This document shows positions 1 to 8,233 of a stretch of 42,534 nucleotides of DNA, piece by piece (position 1 is the stretch's first letter; every line of letters starts with the position of its first letter). Under the pieces are notes generated by a model that was given only the letters and a program-made list of their open reading frames with translations, was not told where the DNA came from and made no database searches. A program made the translations under genes and the position numbers. This DNA comes from Gemmatimonadota bacterium (GTDB lineage Bacteria; Gemmatimonadota; Gemmatimonadetes; Gemmatimonadales; GWC2-71-9). The DNA is taken from assembly GCA_022563595.1 (NCBI GenBank), contig JADFNB010000026.1:1-42534 (forward strand), read 5' to 3'.

Positions 1-1184
1 CTGTGTCGTGATTCGGCACGCCATTGTCCTTTTGCCTCCCGCAGGATGGCCTTCTTGCCGAGTGATTCGCGCTGCCAGCTCCGCAGCTCGGCGATCTGGT
101 CGAGATCATGTGAGTTTTGGGGTGCGGCCCGGGCGATCGCCTGTAGCGTGCCGTTGGGGCACAGCAGGCCGGGGTCCAGGGCGACGGCCTTGGCGCGTTC
201 GGCCCGCAAGGCCCGCAGTGACTGGTAGCGCGCCTCCACCTGCGGATCGGATGGTCTGCGCGGCGCGCGCCGCACCTTGGGCCACTCTTCTTTCGGCGTC
301 TGTCGGCCGGCCTCGATCGCGCTCAGCAGCTGCTTGCCGTAGCGATGCACGGCGGATGACGGAACCACAGCGATCTTCTCGAGTTCGCTCGCGCGCTCCG
401 GTGCGGTCCTCGCGAGTGCCATGAGCGCCTCGTTGCCGAGCACGCGAAACGGCGCGCGGTCGAGCCGTGCCGCGGTCGATTCCCGCCATTCCCAGAGCCG
501 CTTGAGTATGGCGAGCGCTCGCTGTGCGAGTGCCTTGGCGCCTTTGATCCGCAGGAAACCCTCACTCTGGTCGAGCTGGGTCCAGCGTACCAGCTCCAGC
601 CGGCGAAACTCTTCCTCCGCCCAAGACAGTCGTCCCAACCTCTCCAGCCGCGCCGCCAACACGTCCCGCAGCGGCGGCAGATACGCCGTGTCGGCGGCGG
701 CGTAGGCTATCATCGCTTCCGTGAGCGGGCGGCGCGACCAGTCGGCGCGTTGGAGCTTCTTGCTCAGCGTGATCCCGAAGTGCTTCTCCAACAGCGCCCC
801 GAGTCCCACCGCCGATTCGCCGGCGAGCTGAGCGGCGATTCGTGTATCCCACACCCGTTTCCCCCGGAACCCGTAGTCCCGGTGCAGAATCCTGAGGTCG
901 TAATCGGCATCGTGGAAGATCGTCTCGATCTCTGGGTCGGCCAGCAGGGCGCCGATCGGGCCCAGGTCGTCGACCGCCAGGGGATCGATCAGCGCCGTCT
1001 CGTCGTCCGAGCTGATCTGGACCAGATATACCCGGTCGACGTAACGGTGGAACGAAGCTGCCTCAGTATCTAACGCTATGCGCTGCTTACGTTTGAGACG
1101 TCTCGCCAGGGCTCGGAGGCCGCGGACGTCGGCGACCAGGATGGGAGAGGCGGGCGGGGGCGGATGCGCAGGCGCGGTGGGCAT
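1..1184 (-). CDS. rnd: Ribonuclease D (3' end beyond window)
   Basis: This is a DEDD-family 3'-to-5' exoribonuclease that trims tRNA and other stable RNA 3' ends in the cytoplasm. Reading from the ATG at 1184, the three exonuclease motifs are visible. Exo I is D39-T-E41. Exo II is around F90-H-D with D97. Exo III is Y161-A-A-A-D165. An HRDC-like helical region follows at about residues 205-290. 394 codons are readable without a stop, already a little longer than the roughly 375 residues of the E. coli enzyme, so only a short C-terminus is missing past base 1. The first 15 residues are proline- and alanine-rich and unconserved; an in-frame TGA lies just upstream of the chosen ATG. The family assignment is firm. 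Confidence 0.88.
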   Translation of the reverse strand, partial: MPTAPAHPPPPASPILVADVRGLRALARRLKRKQRIALDTEAASFHRYVDRVYLVQISSDDETALIDPLAVDDLGPIGALLADPEIETIFHDADYDLRILHRDYGFRGKRVWDTRIAAQLAGESAVGLGALLEKHFGITLSKKLQRADWSRRPLTEAMIAYAAADTAYLPPLRDVLAARLERLGRLSWAEEEFRRLELVRWTQLDQSEGFLRIKGAKALAQRALAILKRLWEWRESTAARLDRAPFRVLGNEALMALARTAPERASELEKIAVVPSSAVHRYGKQLLSAIEAGRQTPKEEWPKVRRAPRRPSDPQVEARYQSLRALRAERAKAVALDPGLLCPNGTLQAIARAAPQNSHDLDQIAELRSWQRESLGKKAILREAKGQWRAESRH

Positions 1185-1311
1185 GGGCGGAGAGAATCAT
1201 CGCCACCCTACACGGGTTCTGCCAAGCCGGCACCGCACCGGTCTTCGATCCGTTGCGGCGCCGCCGCCCGGCCCTTCGTGTGGTTGAATCGCTCTTGGAG
1301 GAATATGTTTA

Positions 1312-1470
1312 GCGCGTGACTACCATGCCCTCCCGCGAGTTCAATACACCGTGATCCCCGCGGCCGGTCACCTGGCGCATTGGAGCAGCCGGTGAACACG
1401 GACCCGGGTCATACGGGAGTTCCTGGAAGCGCTCGGATCAGCGGCGCGCCCGCGGTCCGATCCATCTAAG
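1312..1470 (+). pseudogene. C-terminal remnant of an alpha/beta hydrolase
   Basis: This lies in the 339-base gap between rnd and the next gene. One frame reads ARDYHALPRVQYTVIPAAGH followed by LAH. The next frame continues LEQPVNTD, and the first frame then resumes as VIREFLEALGSA. Joined together this is the usual C-terminus of an alpha/beta hydrolase, including the catalytic-histidine segment (PAAGH-LAHLEQP) and the final helix (REFLEAL). At least two frameshifts and no N-terminal hydrolase body make it non-functional. Just upstream, an open stretch ending VVESLLEEYV at about 1310 is not recognised. The family call is from pattern recognition only. Confidence 0.55.
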
Positions 1471-1523
1471 AGGGAGGCAAACGTGATATCGGCGGACAGG
1501 TTGACATCGTTGGCGGGAGAGAC

Positions 1524-1904
1524 GTGATGCCGCTCGAAGCGTACAAGATCATCCATATCGGCGCGGTACTGCTGATCTTCTCGGCCATTGGCGGGATCGC
1601 GCTGCACGCGGCAACCGGCGGCACGCGGCAGTCCAATCAGGCCTTTCGCATGATCGCCATGACGCACGGGATAGCCGTTCTCTTGCTGCTGGTAACGGGG
1701 TTCGGCATGCTGGCCCGGCTGGGCATCGCGCGTGATGCCATGACTGCGGGGTGGGTCTGGGTCAAGCTCATCGTGTGGATCATGCTGGGCGGCGTGTTGA
1801 TGATTCCGTATCGCCGCCCGCACCTCGCACGACCGATCTTCTTCATCGCGCCTCTGCTGGGGCTGGTCGCGGCGGCTATGGCTATCTACAAACCGTTCTA
1901 GCAC
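1524..1904 (+). CDS. Small four-helix membrane protein, unknown function
   Basis: A protein of about 125 residues dominated by four predicted transmembrane helices, roughly at residues 9-28, 44-66, 74-96 and 103-122. A purine-rich ribosome site (GGGAGA) precedes a GTG at 1524 that is immediately followed by an ATG at 1527; either could start the protein. No catalytic motif is visible. The layout resembles small SirB-like or cytochrome-b-like membrane proteins, but I cannot assign a family. The cyclophilin lipoprotein gene follows 16 bases later on the same strand, so the two may be co-transcribed. Confidence 0.7.
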
Positions 1905-1920
1905 ACATCAGGAACCGACC

Positions 1921-2541
1921 ATGTTGTCCCGTTGCTCTGCAATCGTGGTGCTCCTGGGTCTGGCCGCCGCGTGCGGGCCGGGCGAGAGGGGCGAGTCCGC
2001 GCCGGAAGAGGCCGCGACCGTTCCGGCCGATACGGTGGTGCTGGAGACCACGGTCGGTCGTATCGTGATCGCGCTCGAGAACGAGAAGGCGCCCCGCTCG
2101 GTCGAGAACTTCCTGCTACACGTGCGCTCGAAGTTTTACGACGGGCTGGTGTTTCATCGGATCGAGCCCGGGTTCGTCGTGCAGACGGGGGAAGTGGACG
2201 CGCAGGGGGGCAAGCGCAGCTCGACGGTGTTCCCCATCGAGAGCGAGGCCGACAACGGGCTGAAGAACCTGCGCGGGACGGTGGCGATGGCCCGGACGGC
2301 CGATCCTCACAGCGCCACCAGTCAGTTCTTCATCAACCTGACGGACAACGTCAAGCTGGACTTTACCGAGAAAACCGCGACCGGATGGGGATACACGGTA
2401 TTCGGGAAGGTCGTCGACGGGATGGACGCCCTCGATGCGATCGCGCGTATCCCAACCACGGTATGGGGTCGGTCGTATCGCCACTTCCCGACCGATCCCC
2501 CAGTGATCACGCGGGCGTATATCGCGACGCGATCGAACTGA
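1921..2541 (+). CDS. Peptidyl-prolyl cis-trans isomerase, cyclophilin type, lipoprotein
   Basis: This catalyses proline isomerisation during folding of exported proteins. The N-terminus is a lipoprotein signal ending LAAAC with the modified cysteine at residue 18, followed by a charged linker, so the enzyme should be anchored on the outer face of a membrane. The cyclophilin domain spans about residues 40-200. It has the expected strands: VVLETTVGRIVIAL, FHRIEPGFVVQTG (including the catalytic FHR arginine), GTVAMART, SATSQFFINL and GYTVFGKVVDGMD. At 206 residues it matches single-domain PpiA-like proteins. The downstream deaminase starts 6 bases after the stop, suggesting one transcript. Confidence 0.88.
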   Translation: MLSRCSAIVVLLGLAAACGPGERGESAPEEAATVPADTVVLETTVGRIVIALENEKAPRSVENFLLHVRSKFYDGLVFHRIEPGFVVQTGEVDAQGGKRSSTVFPIESEADNGLKNLRGTVAMARTADPHSATSQFFINLTDNVKLDFTEKTATGWGYTVFGKVVDGMDALDAIARIPTTVWGRSYRHFPTDPPVITRAYIATRSN

Positions 2542-2547
2542 ACGCGC

Positions 2548-3117
2548 ATGGGACAAACCGAAGTCCGTGTCACGCTGCCCGACTGGGTCGATCGGTTCGT
2601 CGAGTGGGATTGTCCGTACCCGTCGGACGAGGACCGCATGCGGCTGGTGATCGCGCTGGCGCGGGAGAACGTGGAACGCGGTACCGGCGGGCCGTTCGGG
2701 GCGGCCGTCTTCGAGCGGGACAGCCACCGGTTGGTCGCCGTCGGCGTCAACCGGGTGATCGAGTCGAACAACTCGATGCTGCACGCCGAGATGGTCGCGT
2801 TCATGCTGGCCCAACAGCGGGTCGGCTCCTACACGTTGGGTGCAGCCGAGCTGCCGACTCACGAGCTGGTGACCTCGTCGGAACCGTGTGCCATGTGTCT
2901 CGGGGCGGTACTGTGGAGCGGTGTCCGGCGTGTCGTGAGCGGCGCCACGTGGGAAGACGCCCGGAAGGTGGGCTTCGAAGAGGGACCGGTGTTCCCGGAA
3001 TCATTCCGGTTCCTGGAGGAGCACGGCGTAACGCTGGTGCGGGGCGTCTTGCGGGACGAAGCCGCCGAGGTCCTGAGGGACTACCTGCGACGCGGCGGCA
3101 CGGTCTATAACGGGTGA
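2548..3117 (+). CDS. Nucleoside deaminase (CMP/dCMP/guanine deaminase family)
   Basis: A zinc-dependent deaminase of the cytidine/guanine/tRNA-adenosine fold. The zinc site is complete: H79-A-E81 (ligand and proton shuttle) and P113-C-A-M-C117. The surrounding GPFGAAVF strand and the LVTSSEPCAMCLGA helix are typical. At 189 residues it is longer than TadA (about 150-165), with a C-terminal extension. The N-terminal WVDRF...EDRMRLVIALA segment resembles free-base or nucleoside (guanine-type) deaminases more than tRNA deaminases, but substrate cannot be fixed from sequence. It begins 6 bases after the cyclophilin gene. Confidence 0.82.
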   Translation: MGQTEVRVTLPDWVDRFVEWDCPYPSDEDRMRLVIALARENVERGTGGPFGAAVFERDSHRLVAVGVNRVIESNNSMLHAEMVAFMLAQQRVGSYTLGAAELPTHELVTSSEPCAMCLGAVLWSGVRRVVSGATWEDARKVGFEEGPVFPESFRFLEEHGVTLVRGVLRDEAAEVLRDYLRRGGTVYNG

Positions 3118-3138
3118 GTCAGGAGGGCCAGGAACGGG

Positions 3139-3428
3139 ATGAAGAAGATCAAGATCGCCGACTGGGACGCGCTCCCGGACCGCATGCCGGCGCACGCATC
3201 TGCGAGCTCGGCTCCCAGTCCAGCCAGCGGCCGAGCGGCTGGCCCGCTTCCTGAGGGCGTCGGTGGACTTGATGAAGGTGCTGGCGCGCGCGCGGCCACA
3301 CGCATCTGAATCAGTTCACCGTCGATGATCTCACGACGTGGGATCGCGACATGGCGTATCTGTCAGGCGTCCCGTATGGGGGTGTGGTGCCGCTCGAACA
3401 GCGCGGCGACGGCCCGACAATTCCATGA
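3139..3428 (+). pseudogene. Internally deleted remnant of a Rieske/FMN-binding glutamate-synthase-like gene
   Basis: Three frames have to be joined to read this remnant. The N-terminus, from ATG 3139, reads MKKIKIADWDALPDRMPAHA, the opening of proteins with an N-terminal Rieske domain in front of an FMN-binding glutamate-synthase domain. It then jumps directly to their C-terminal end: LRARLPVQPAAERLARFLRA followed by SVDLMKVLARA (frame 2, about 3197-3290). After a frameshift the sequence continues GHTHLNQFTVDDLTTWDRD and MAYLSGVPYGGV (frame 3), ending at TGA 3426-3428. The middle, normally several hundred residues, is gone. The match to the family is from memory of its conserved ends, not from a search. 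Confidence 0.6.
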
Positions 3429-3485
3429 CGTCCGAGAGAGTGGTCCGGTAATGTCTGACGAGAACGCGGAGAATCTCCGGCATCG

Positions 3486-3548
3486 CAGGCTTTGGACCAT
3501 GAGGGTCCGGCCATGGTCGAGATCATGACGGATCCGGATCTGGTCTAG
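3486..3548 (+). pseudogene. C-terminal scrap of a TPP-dependent enzyme (acetolactate-synthase-like)
   Basis: Twenty codons read QALDHEGPAMVEIMTDPDLV and then TAG. This is the characteristic last strand of thiamine-pyrophosphate enzymes of the acetolactate synthase/pyruvate oxidase family (compare a generic ..DGPALVEV.TDP..). No start codon, TPP motif or other domain lies nearby, so only the tail survives. It sits 58 bases after the glutamate-synthase-like remnant and about 100 bases before the epimerase gene. The rest of 3429-3645 shows nothing else that I can read. Confidence 0.45.
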
Positions 3549-3645
3549 GGGGGGCCGTAACCAAAGTTGCGTCGGCTGTGCAACGCGCCGAAGCTGTCGC
3601 TTATTAAATGTCGAGCCGCTCGAGCCGTATCCTGAGCGTGAACCG

Positions 3646-4401
3646 ATGATCGATTCGCAACCGCCCCCCGCTGTCACGGCCGACCAGATGCGCGAGGTGG
3701 ACCGCGCAATGGTCGACGACTTCGGGATCGATCTCATCAGTATGATGGAGAACGCCGGGCGGAACCTGGCGTGGCTCGCACGCGACCGGTTCCTCGACGG
3801 TGATGCGATCGGTAAGTACGTGACGGTGCTGGCGGGCCGTGGTGGCAACGGGGGTGGGGCGCTGGTGTGCGCGAGGCATCTTCACAACTGGGGCTGTGAC
3901 GTCACCGTCACGGTGACCGTGCCGGCAGAGAGGTTTGCCCCGGTGCCGGCCAGGCAACTGGCGATACTCAACGCGATGGGACTGCCGGTCGTCGCCGTTC
4001 CTCCCGCCGAGCCCAGCAGTCTCGTCATCGACGGGATCATCGGCTACAGCCTGAGCCGCGCGCCGCGCGGCACGAGCGCGGAGCTGGTTCGCTGGGCCAA
4101 TGACCAGTCGGCGCCCGTGCTGAGTCTCGATCTTCCCACAGGACTGGACCCGACCACCGGAGAGGCGTTCGATCCGACGGTGCGCGCGGCCGCTACACTC
4201 ACCTTGGCGCTTCCCAAGACGGGACTCTATGCGGATTCCGCGCTCGAGTTCGCGGGCGAACTGTACCTGGCGGATATCGGTGTGCCGCCCGCGCTGTACG
4301 CACGCCCCCCGCTCGGGTTGGAGGTAGGACGGGTCTTTGCACGCAGCGAGATCGTGCGGTTGAAGCCGCCATTCAGGCCGGATGGCAGCAATCGAACCTA
4401 G
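3646..4401 (+). CDS. nnrE: NAD(P)H-hydrate epimerase (YjeF N-terminal domain only)
   Basis: This interconverts the R and S forms of NAD(P)H hydrate so that the damaged cofactor can be repaired. The YjeF_N fold is visible throughout: TADQMREVDRAMVDDFGIDL, MMENAGRNLA, the nucleotide loop GRGGNGGGALVCARHL, DGIIGYSL (conserved aspartate) and LDLPTGLDPTTGE. The 251 residues cover only the epimerase domain; the C-terminal ADP-dependent dehydratase found in bifunctional NnrD proteins is absent and is not seen elsewhere in the window. The stop lies inside the start region of the following glycosyltransferase remnant (20-base overlap), which suggests a deletion or rearrangement brought the two together. 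Confidence 0.85.
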   Translation: MIDSQPPPAVTADQMREVDRAMVDDFGIDLISMMENAGRNLAWLARDRFLDGDAIGKYVTVLAGRGGNGGGALVCARHLHNWGCDVTVTVTVPAERFAPVPARQLAILNAMGLPVVAVPPAEPSSLVIDGIIGYSLSRAPRGTSAELVRWANDQSAPVLSLDLPTGLDPTTGEAFDPTVRAAATLTLALPKTGLYADSALEFAGELYLADIGVPPALYARPPLGLEVGRVFARSEIVRLKPPFRPDGSNRT

Positions 4402-4710
4402 CCCAATCGACGGAGGTCGCGCGGCCAGTCGTGTTGATGTGACGAGTGCGATCCGGCTTGCCGACTACAGTGCGGTGACGCACCTGGCGGGCACCGTGCA
4501 GGGGCTGCAGGACGAAGCCGCGCGGGTCGCGCCAAAGCTGCGAGGCCGCACCCTGTGGATGATCAACTCGACCGCGCGTGGGGGCGGGGTCGCGGAGATG
4601 CTGCCCACGATGGTCGGCTGCGCGAAGGCTTCGGACTGACGATCACGGACGCGATGTGGAAGCGCATCCCTATTCTCTCCAACCGGCAGGCGTGCGGGCC
4701 GCGGCTCTGA
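4382..4710 (+). pseudogene. Internally deleted trehalose-synthase-like glycosyltransferase
   Basis: The N-terminal part reads VTHLAGTVQGLQDEAARVAP then LRGRTLWMINSTARGGGVAE followed by MLPTMVG, the conserved opening of GT4-family trehalose synthases/phosphorylases of the TreT type. Within a few codons the sequence switches frame into EGFGLTITDAMWKRIPILSN then RQACGPRL and TGA at 4708-4710. That is the donor-site region normally found about 250 residues later. The gene therefore lost its centre and its extreme C-terminus and is out of frame. An 85-codon ORF (4382-4639) remains open but cannot make a working enzyme. Confidence 0.6.
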
Positions 4711-4798
4711 CGGTTCTCCATCGGACGTAGCGCGACCGATCCACGACGGCCTCGGCCCTCCCATCCCCAGCGCGCGTCGGCCATTTAGTCTCCCCTGC

Positions 4799-4827
4799 CT
4801 TGTTTATTAGGTAATCCTAATTACGTT
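4799..4827 (+). promoter_or_regulatory. Candidate promoter of the iron operon
   Basis: A -35-like TTGTTT at 4799-4804 and a weak -10-like TACGTT at 4822-4827 are 17 bases apart. If real, transcription would start about 3 bases before the ATG at 4837, so the regulator mRNA would be nearly leaderless; consistent with this, no Shine-Dalgarno sequence precedes that ATG. The DtxR-type palindrome occupies most of the spacer. The hexamers are poor matches, so this is an inference. Confidence 0.35.
4806..4821. promoter_or_regulatory. DtxR/IdeR-type metal-regulator operator
   Basis: A 16-base inverted repeat, ATTAGG-TAAT-CCTAAT, has perfect 6-base arms. TTAGG...CCTAA half-sites are the hallmark of DtxR/IdeR iron boxes. 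It lies 15 bases before the start of a DtxR-family regulator gene and overlaps its likely promoter. The simplest reading is metal-dependent autorepression of the regulator-feoB operon. It is AT-rich in an otherwise GC-rich region, which makes chance less likely. Confidence 0.65.
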
Positions 4828-4836
4828 ACTTTTCCT

Positions 4837-5868
4837 ATGGCCAATCCGGCGCTGGCGCTACTCGTCTTCACGGGCCTCATGGCCTTGTTGGTGCTGCTCT
4901 TCTGGCCCCGCCGGGGTCTCCTCCTGCGTCTAGCTCAGCTCACTCGGATGACGGAACGGGTCCGGATCGAGGACGCGCTCAAACACCTCTACAAAGGTGA
5001 ACACGCTCACTCGCCGGGAACGGTAGAGAGCCTGGCGGGCGTGCTTCAGATCTCGCGCGGCAAGGCGATGCAGGTGCTCGGACGGCTGGAGGCATTGGGG
5101 CTAGCGCGATCCGAGCCCGAGGGGATGCGGCTCACGCACTCCGGGTGCGACTACGCGCTGCGCATCATCCGGACCCACCGGTTGTGGGAGCGCTACCTGG
5201 CCGACGAGACCGGGATCGCACCCGCCGAATGGCACGAGCGAGCCGAGCAGCGGGAGCACAGGATGAACCGTGCCGACGCGGACCAGCTGGCGGCGCAGAT
5301 AGGCAATCCACTCTACGACCCGCATGGCGACCCCATCCCCACCGCTGAGGGTGAGCTGCCGCAGGAGGCGGGCGTGCCGCTCACGGCCCTACAGGTGGGC
5401 GACCAAGGGACCATCATCCACCTCGAGGACGAGCCGCCCGACGTCTTCGGGCGGATCGTGGCTACGGGACTCACCCTGCTGGCCAGCGTGCGGGTCCTCT
5501 CGAACAGCCCGGAAGGGGTGTGCTTCGAGGTGGACGGACGGGAGCTGGTGCTCGAGCCGGTCGTGGCCGCCCAGGTGACGATCCGGTTGTTGCCGGGAGC
5601 CGCGGTTCGAGCGGAACCGACGAGCACGCTGGCCGACCTGCGCCCGGGCGAGTCGACTCTTGTTGTGCGGATCTCGCCGGCATGCCAGGGTAGGCCTCGC
5701 CGCCGGCTGCTAGACCTCGGGCTGGTTCCGGGTACGGTCGTGACAGCCGAGCTGGACAGCGCGACCCACGATCCGATCGGTTACCGGATCCGCGGGGCGT
5801 TGATCGCGCTGCGGCGCCGGCAGGCCGAGTCGGTCCTGGTCGAACGCGTTCCGGCGAAGGTGCGCTAG
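4837..5868 (+). CDS. Membrane-anchored DtxR-family regulator fused to two FeoA-like domains
   Basis: A predicted metal-responsive repressor joined to ferrous-transport accessory domains. Residues 4-23 form one strong transmembrane helix followed by a basic stretch. Residues 42-105 are a winged helix-turn-helix of the DtxR type (SVESLA-like recognition region GTVESLAGVLQISRGKAMQV). Residues 106-168 are the metal-dependent dimerisation region (RTHRLWERYL, EWHERAEQREH and DPHGDPIP, containing His/Glu ligand candidates). Residues 180-252 and 263-338 each look like a FeoA/SH3-like beta-barrel; the second contains the typical LLDLGLVPGT. At 343 residues it is far longer than soluble DtxR (about 225). 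The stop is 2 bases from the feoB start, so the two are surely one operon. A membrane-tethered DtxR-FeoA is uncommon among characterised proteins. Confidence 0.82.
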   Translation: MANPALALLVFTGLMALLVLLFWPRRGLLLRLAQLTRMTERVRIEDALKHLYKGEHAHSPGTVESLAGVLQISRGKAMQVLGRLEALGLARSEPEGMRLTHSGCDYALRIIRTHRLWERYLADETGIAPAEWHERAEQREHRMNRADADQLAAQIGNPLYDPHGDPIPTAEGELPQEAGVPLTALQVGDQGTIIHLEDEPPDVFGRIVATGLTLLASVRVLSNSPEGVCFEVDGRELVLEPVVAAQVTIRLLPGAAVRAEPTSTLADLRPGESTLVVRISPACQGRPRRRLLDLGLVPGTVVTAELDSATHDPIGYRIRGALIALRRRQAESVLVERVPAKVR

Positions 5869-5870
5869 CC

Positions 5871-8108
5871 GTGGCTGTGCCGCTCCGGGCCGCGTGCCGC
5901 GGGTGCACCGCGGACCGCGACACCAACCTGATCCAGCTCGGCGTCTCGCCCGGGCGGTGGGATTATCTCGTGGCGCTCGCGGGCAATCCCAACACGGGGA
6001 AGAGCACCGTCTTCAACGCGCTCACCGGTCTCCGCCAGCACACCGGCAACTGGCCCGGCAAGACGGTGGCCCGTGCGGAGGGCACTTACGCGCACGCGGG
6101 ATCGCGGGTGAAGGTTGTCGATCTGCCCGGCACCTATTCGTTGCAGGCGGCGAGTGTCGACGAAGAGGTGGCGCGCGACTTCGTGCTCTTCGGCCAGCCC
6201 GACGTGACCGTCGTGGTGGTTGATGCGACCCGTCTCGAGCGTAACCTCAACCTGGTGCTCCAGATCATCGAGATCACCGACAAGGTGGTGGTGTGCCTCA
6301 ATCTGATGGACGAGGCGCGCCGCCGCGGGATCGGGGTCGATCCGGCAATACTCTCCCGTGAGCTTGGTGTGCCGGTGGTCCCCACGGCGGCGCGGCGCGG
6401 TGAGGGCATGCCAGAGCTGCTCGACGCGATTCGTGAGGTCGCGACCGGCGAGACGCAGCCCGATCCTCTGCGCATCAAAGCGCTGCATCCTGCTGTCAAC
6501 ACGGCGGTGGCCGAGGTGAGCGAGCGGCTGGAGCGTCTCTGGCCGGATCTTCCCAACGCGCGGTGGGTTGCGTTGCGGCTCCTGAACGGCGACGAGAAGA
6601 TCGAGGAGGCGGTGCGCTCAGGCGCGATCGCTGAGCTGACAGCACGGCAGAACGGTGATTCGAGCAGCCACCAAGCGGTGGATAGTGCAAAGATCGGCCG
6701 GCTGATGCATGCGACGCTCCGGACACGCTGGAACCTGAGCCCCACCTTCCACGACGCGCTGATGGAGAGCATCTACGCCGAGGCGAGCCGCATCGCGAAA
6801 GCCAGCACCGTGACCGGCCTGCGGCGCGCCAAGTTCGACTTCGACCGCACCCTCGACGGCCTGCTCACCAGCCGGTGGTTCGGGTTTCCCTTGATGCTGG
6901 CCATACTCACGGCCGTTTTCTGGATCACCATTGCGGGCGCCAACGTCCCGTCGGCACTGCTCGCAAATCTGCTGCTGGATACGATCCATCCGGCGCTCAA
7001 AGGGCTAGCGGCGGGCGTTGGGATGCCGTGGTGGCTCGACGGCGTGTTGTTGGACGGGATGTACCTCGCGACGGCGTGGGTGGTGAGCGTGATGCTTCCG
7101 CCGATGGCGATCTTCTTCCCGCTGTTCACGCTGCTCGAGGACTTCGGCTATCTGCCGCGCGTGGCGTTCAATCTCGATGCGCTGTTCAAGGCGGCGGGCG
7201 CCCACGGCAAACAGGCGCTCACGATGTGCATGGGTTTCGGATGCAACGCGGCCGGTGTATTGGCCACGCGGGTGATCGACAGCCCGAGGGAGCGGTTGAT
7301 CGCCATCATCACGAACAACTTCTCGCTCTGTAACGGCCGGTGGCCTACACAGATCCTCATCGCCAGCGTGTTCATCGGCACGCTGGTGCCGGCGCACCTG
7401 GCCGGACTCGTCTCCGCCGCCGCCGTCGTGGGCATCGCCGTGCTGGGCGTGGTCTTCATGTTCCTGGCATCGTGGTTTCTCTCCCGCACCATGCTCAGGG
7501 GCGAGGCGAGCACGTTCAGCCTGGAACTGCCACCCTATCGGTCGCCCCGTTTTCTCCAGACGCTCTACACGTCGCTCATTGACCGGACCCTCATCGTGTT
7601 GTGGCGGGCGATAGTGTTCGCGGTACCAGCCGGCGCCCTCCTCTGGCTGATCTCCAACATCACCGTGGCCGGAGACAGCATCGCCCAACACGTCATCTCG
7701 TGGATGAATCCGGTAGGCCTTCTGTTGGGAATGAACGGCGTCATCCTGCTCGCCTACGTCGTCGCCATCCCGGCGAACGAGATCGTCATCCCCACGATCC
7801 TGATGCTCACCGTGCTGACCTTCGGCGTGACGGGTGTCGGGGAAGGCGCCGGTATCATGTTCGAGCTGGGCTCTGCGAACGCCGTGGGCGGGCTGCTCAA
7901 GGCCGGCGGATGGACGCTGCTCACCGCCGTGAACCTGATGCTCTTCAGCCTGCTCCACAATCCGTGCTCGACTACGATTTACACCATCTACCGGGAAACG
8001 AAGAGCATAAAATGGACGGCCGTGTCGACGTTCCTGCCCCTCGCGGTGGGGCTCACGGTGTGTTTCCTGGTGGCGCAGGTATGGCGGCTGGTTGGTGGTA
8101 TGGGCTAG
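5871..8108 (+). CDS. feoB: Ferrous iron transport protein B
   Basis: This is the GTP-dependent inner-membrane Fe(II) importer. The N-terminal G domain has G1 GNPNTGKST (residues 38-46), G3 DLPGTYS (84-90) and G4 NLMD (about 144). A helical spacer follows, then the polytopic C-terminal half starting near residue 330. The Gate motifs are visible around PRVAFNLDALFKAAGAHGKQ with MGFGCNAAGV, and FSLCNGRWPTQ. 745 residues is normal. The start is GTG at 5871. The first 12 residues carry an unusual CRGC pair ahead of the G domain, which might bind metal. No separate feoA is present; FeoA-like domains are fused to the upstream regulator. Confidence 0.95.
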   Translation: MAVPLRAACRGCTADRDTNLIQLGVSPGRWDYLVALAGNPNTGKSTVFNALTGLRQHTGNWPGKTVARAEGTYAHAGSRVKVVDLPGTYSLQAASVDEEVARDFVLFGQPDVTVVVVDATRLERNLNLVLQIIEITDKVVVCLNLMDEARRRGIGVDPAILSRELGVPVVPTAARRGEGMPELLDAIREVATGETQPDPLRIKALHPAVNTAVAEVSERLERLWPDLPNARWVALRLLNGDEKIEEAVRSGAIAELTARQNGDSSSHQAVDSAKIGRLMHATLRTRWNLSPTFHDALMESIYAEASRIAKASTVTGLRRAKFDFDRTLDGLLTSRWFGFPLMLAILTAVFWITIAGANVPSALLANLLLDTIHPALKGLAAGVGMPWWLDGVLLDGMYLATAWVVSVMLPPMAIFFPLFTLLEDFGYLPRVAFNLDALFKAAGAHGKQALTMCMGFGCNAAGVLATRVIDSPRERLIAIITNNFSLCNGRWPTQILIASVFIGTLVPAHLAGLVSAAAVVGIAVLGVVFMFLASWFLSRTMLRGEASTFSLELPPYRSPRFLQTLYTSLIDRTLIVLWRAIVFAVPAGALLWLISNITVAGDSIAQHVISWMNPVGLLLGMNGVILLAYVVAIPANEIVIPTILMLTVLTFGVTGVGEGAGIMFELGSANAVGGLLKAGGWTLLTAVNLMLFSLLHNPCSTTIYTIYRETKSIKWTAVSTFLPLAVGLTVCFLVAQVWRLVGGMG

Positions 8109-8233
8109 TCGCCGCGTGAGACGACACCTTATTCTTGGCTGGTGAGCGCCCTATCCTGTCGTCAGCCCAAGTCGACCCGCCGATGGCACGCCCTTCACGC
8201 GCTCGATAACGACCGCGGTCCGCGAGGCCGCGG

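Noticed and set aside
106-852. Several overlapping Arg/Ala-rich ORFs on both strands
   Set aside because: They are alternate frames of RNase D; the true frame has no stop because it runs off the window and contains all the exonuclease motifs.
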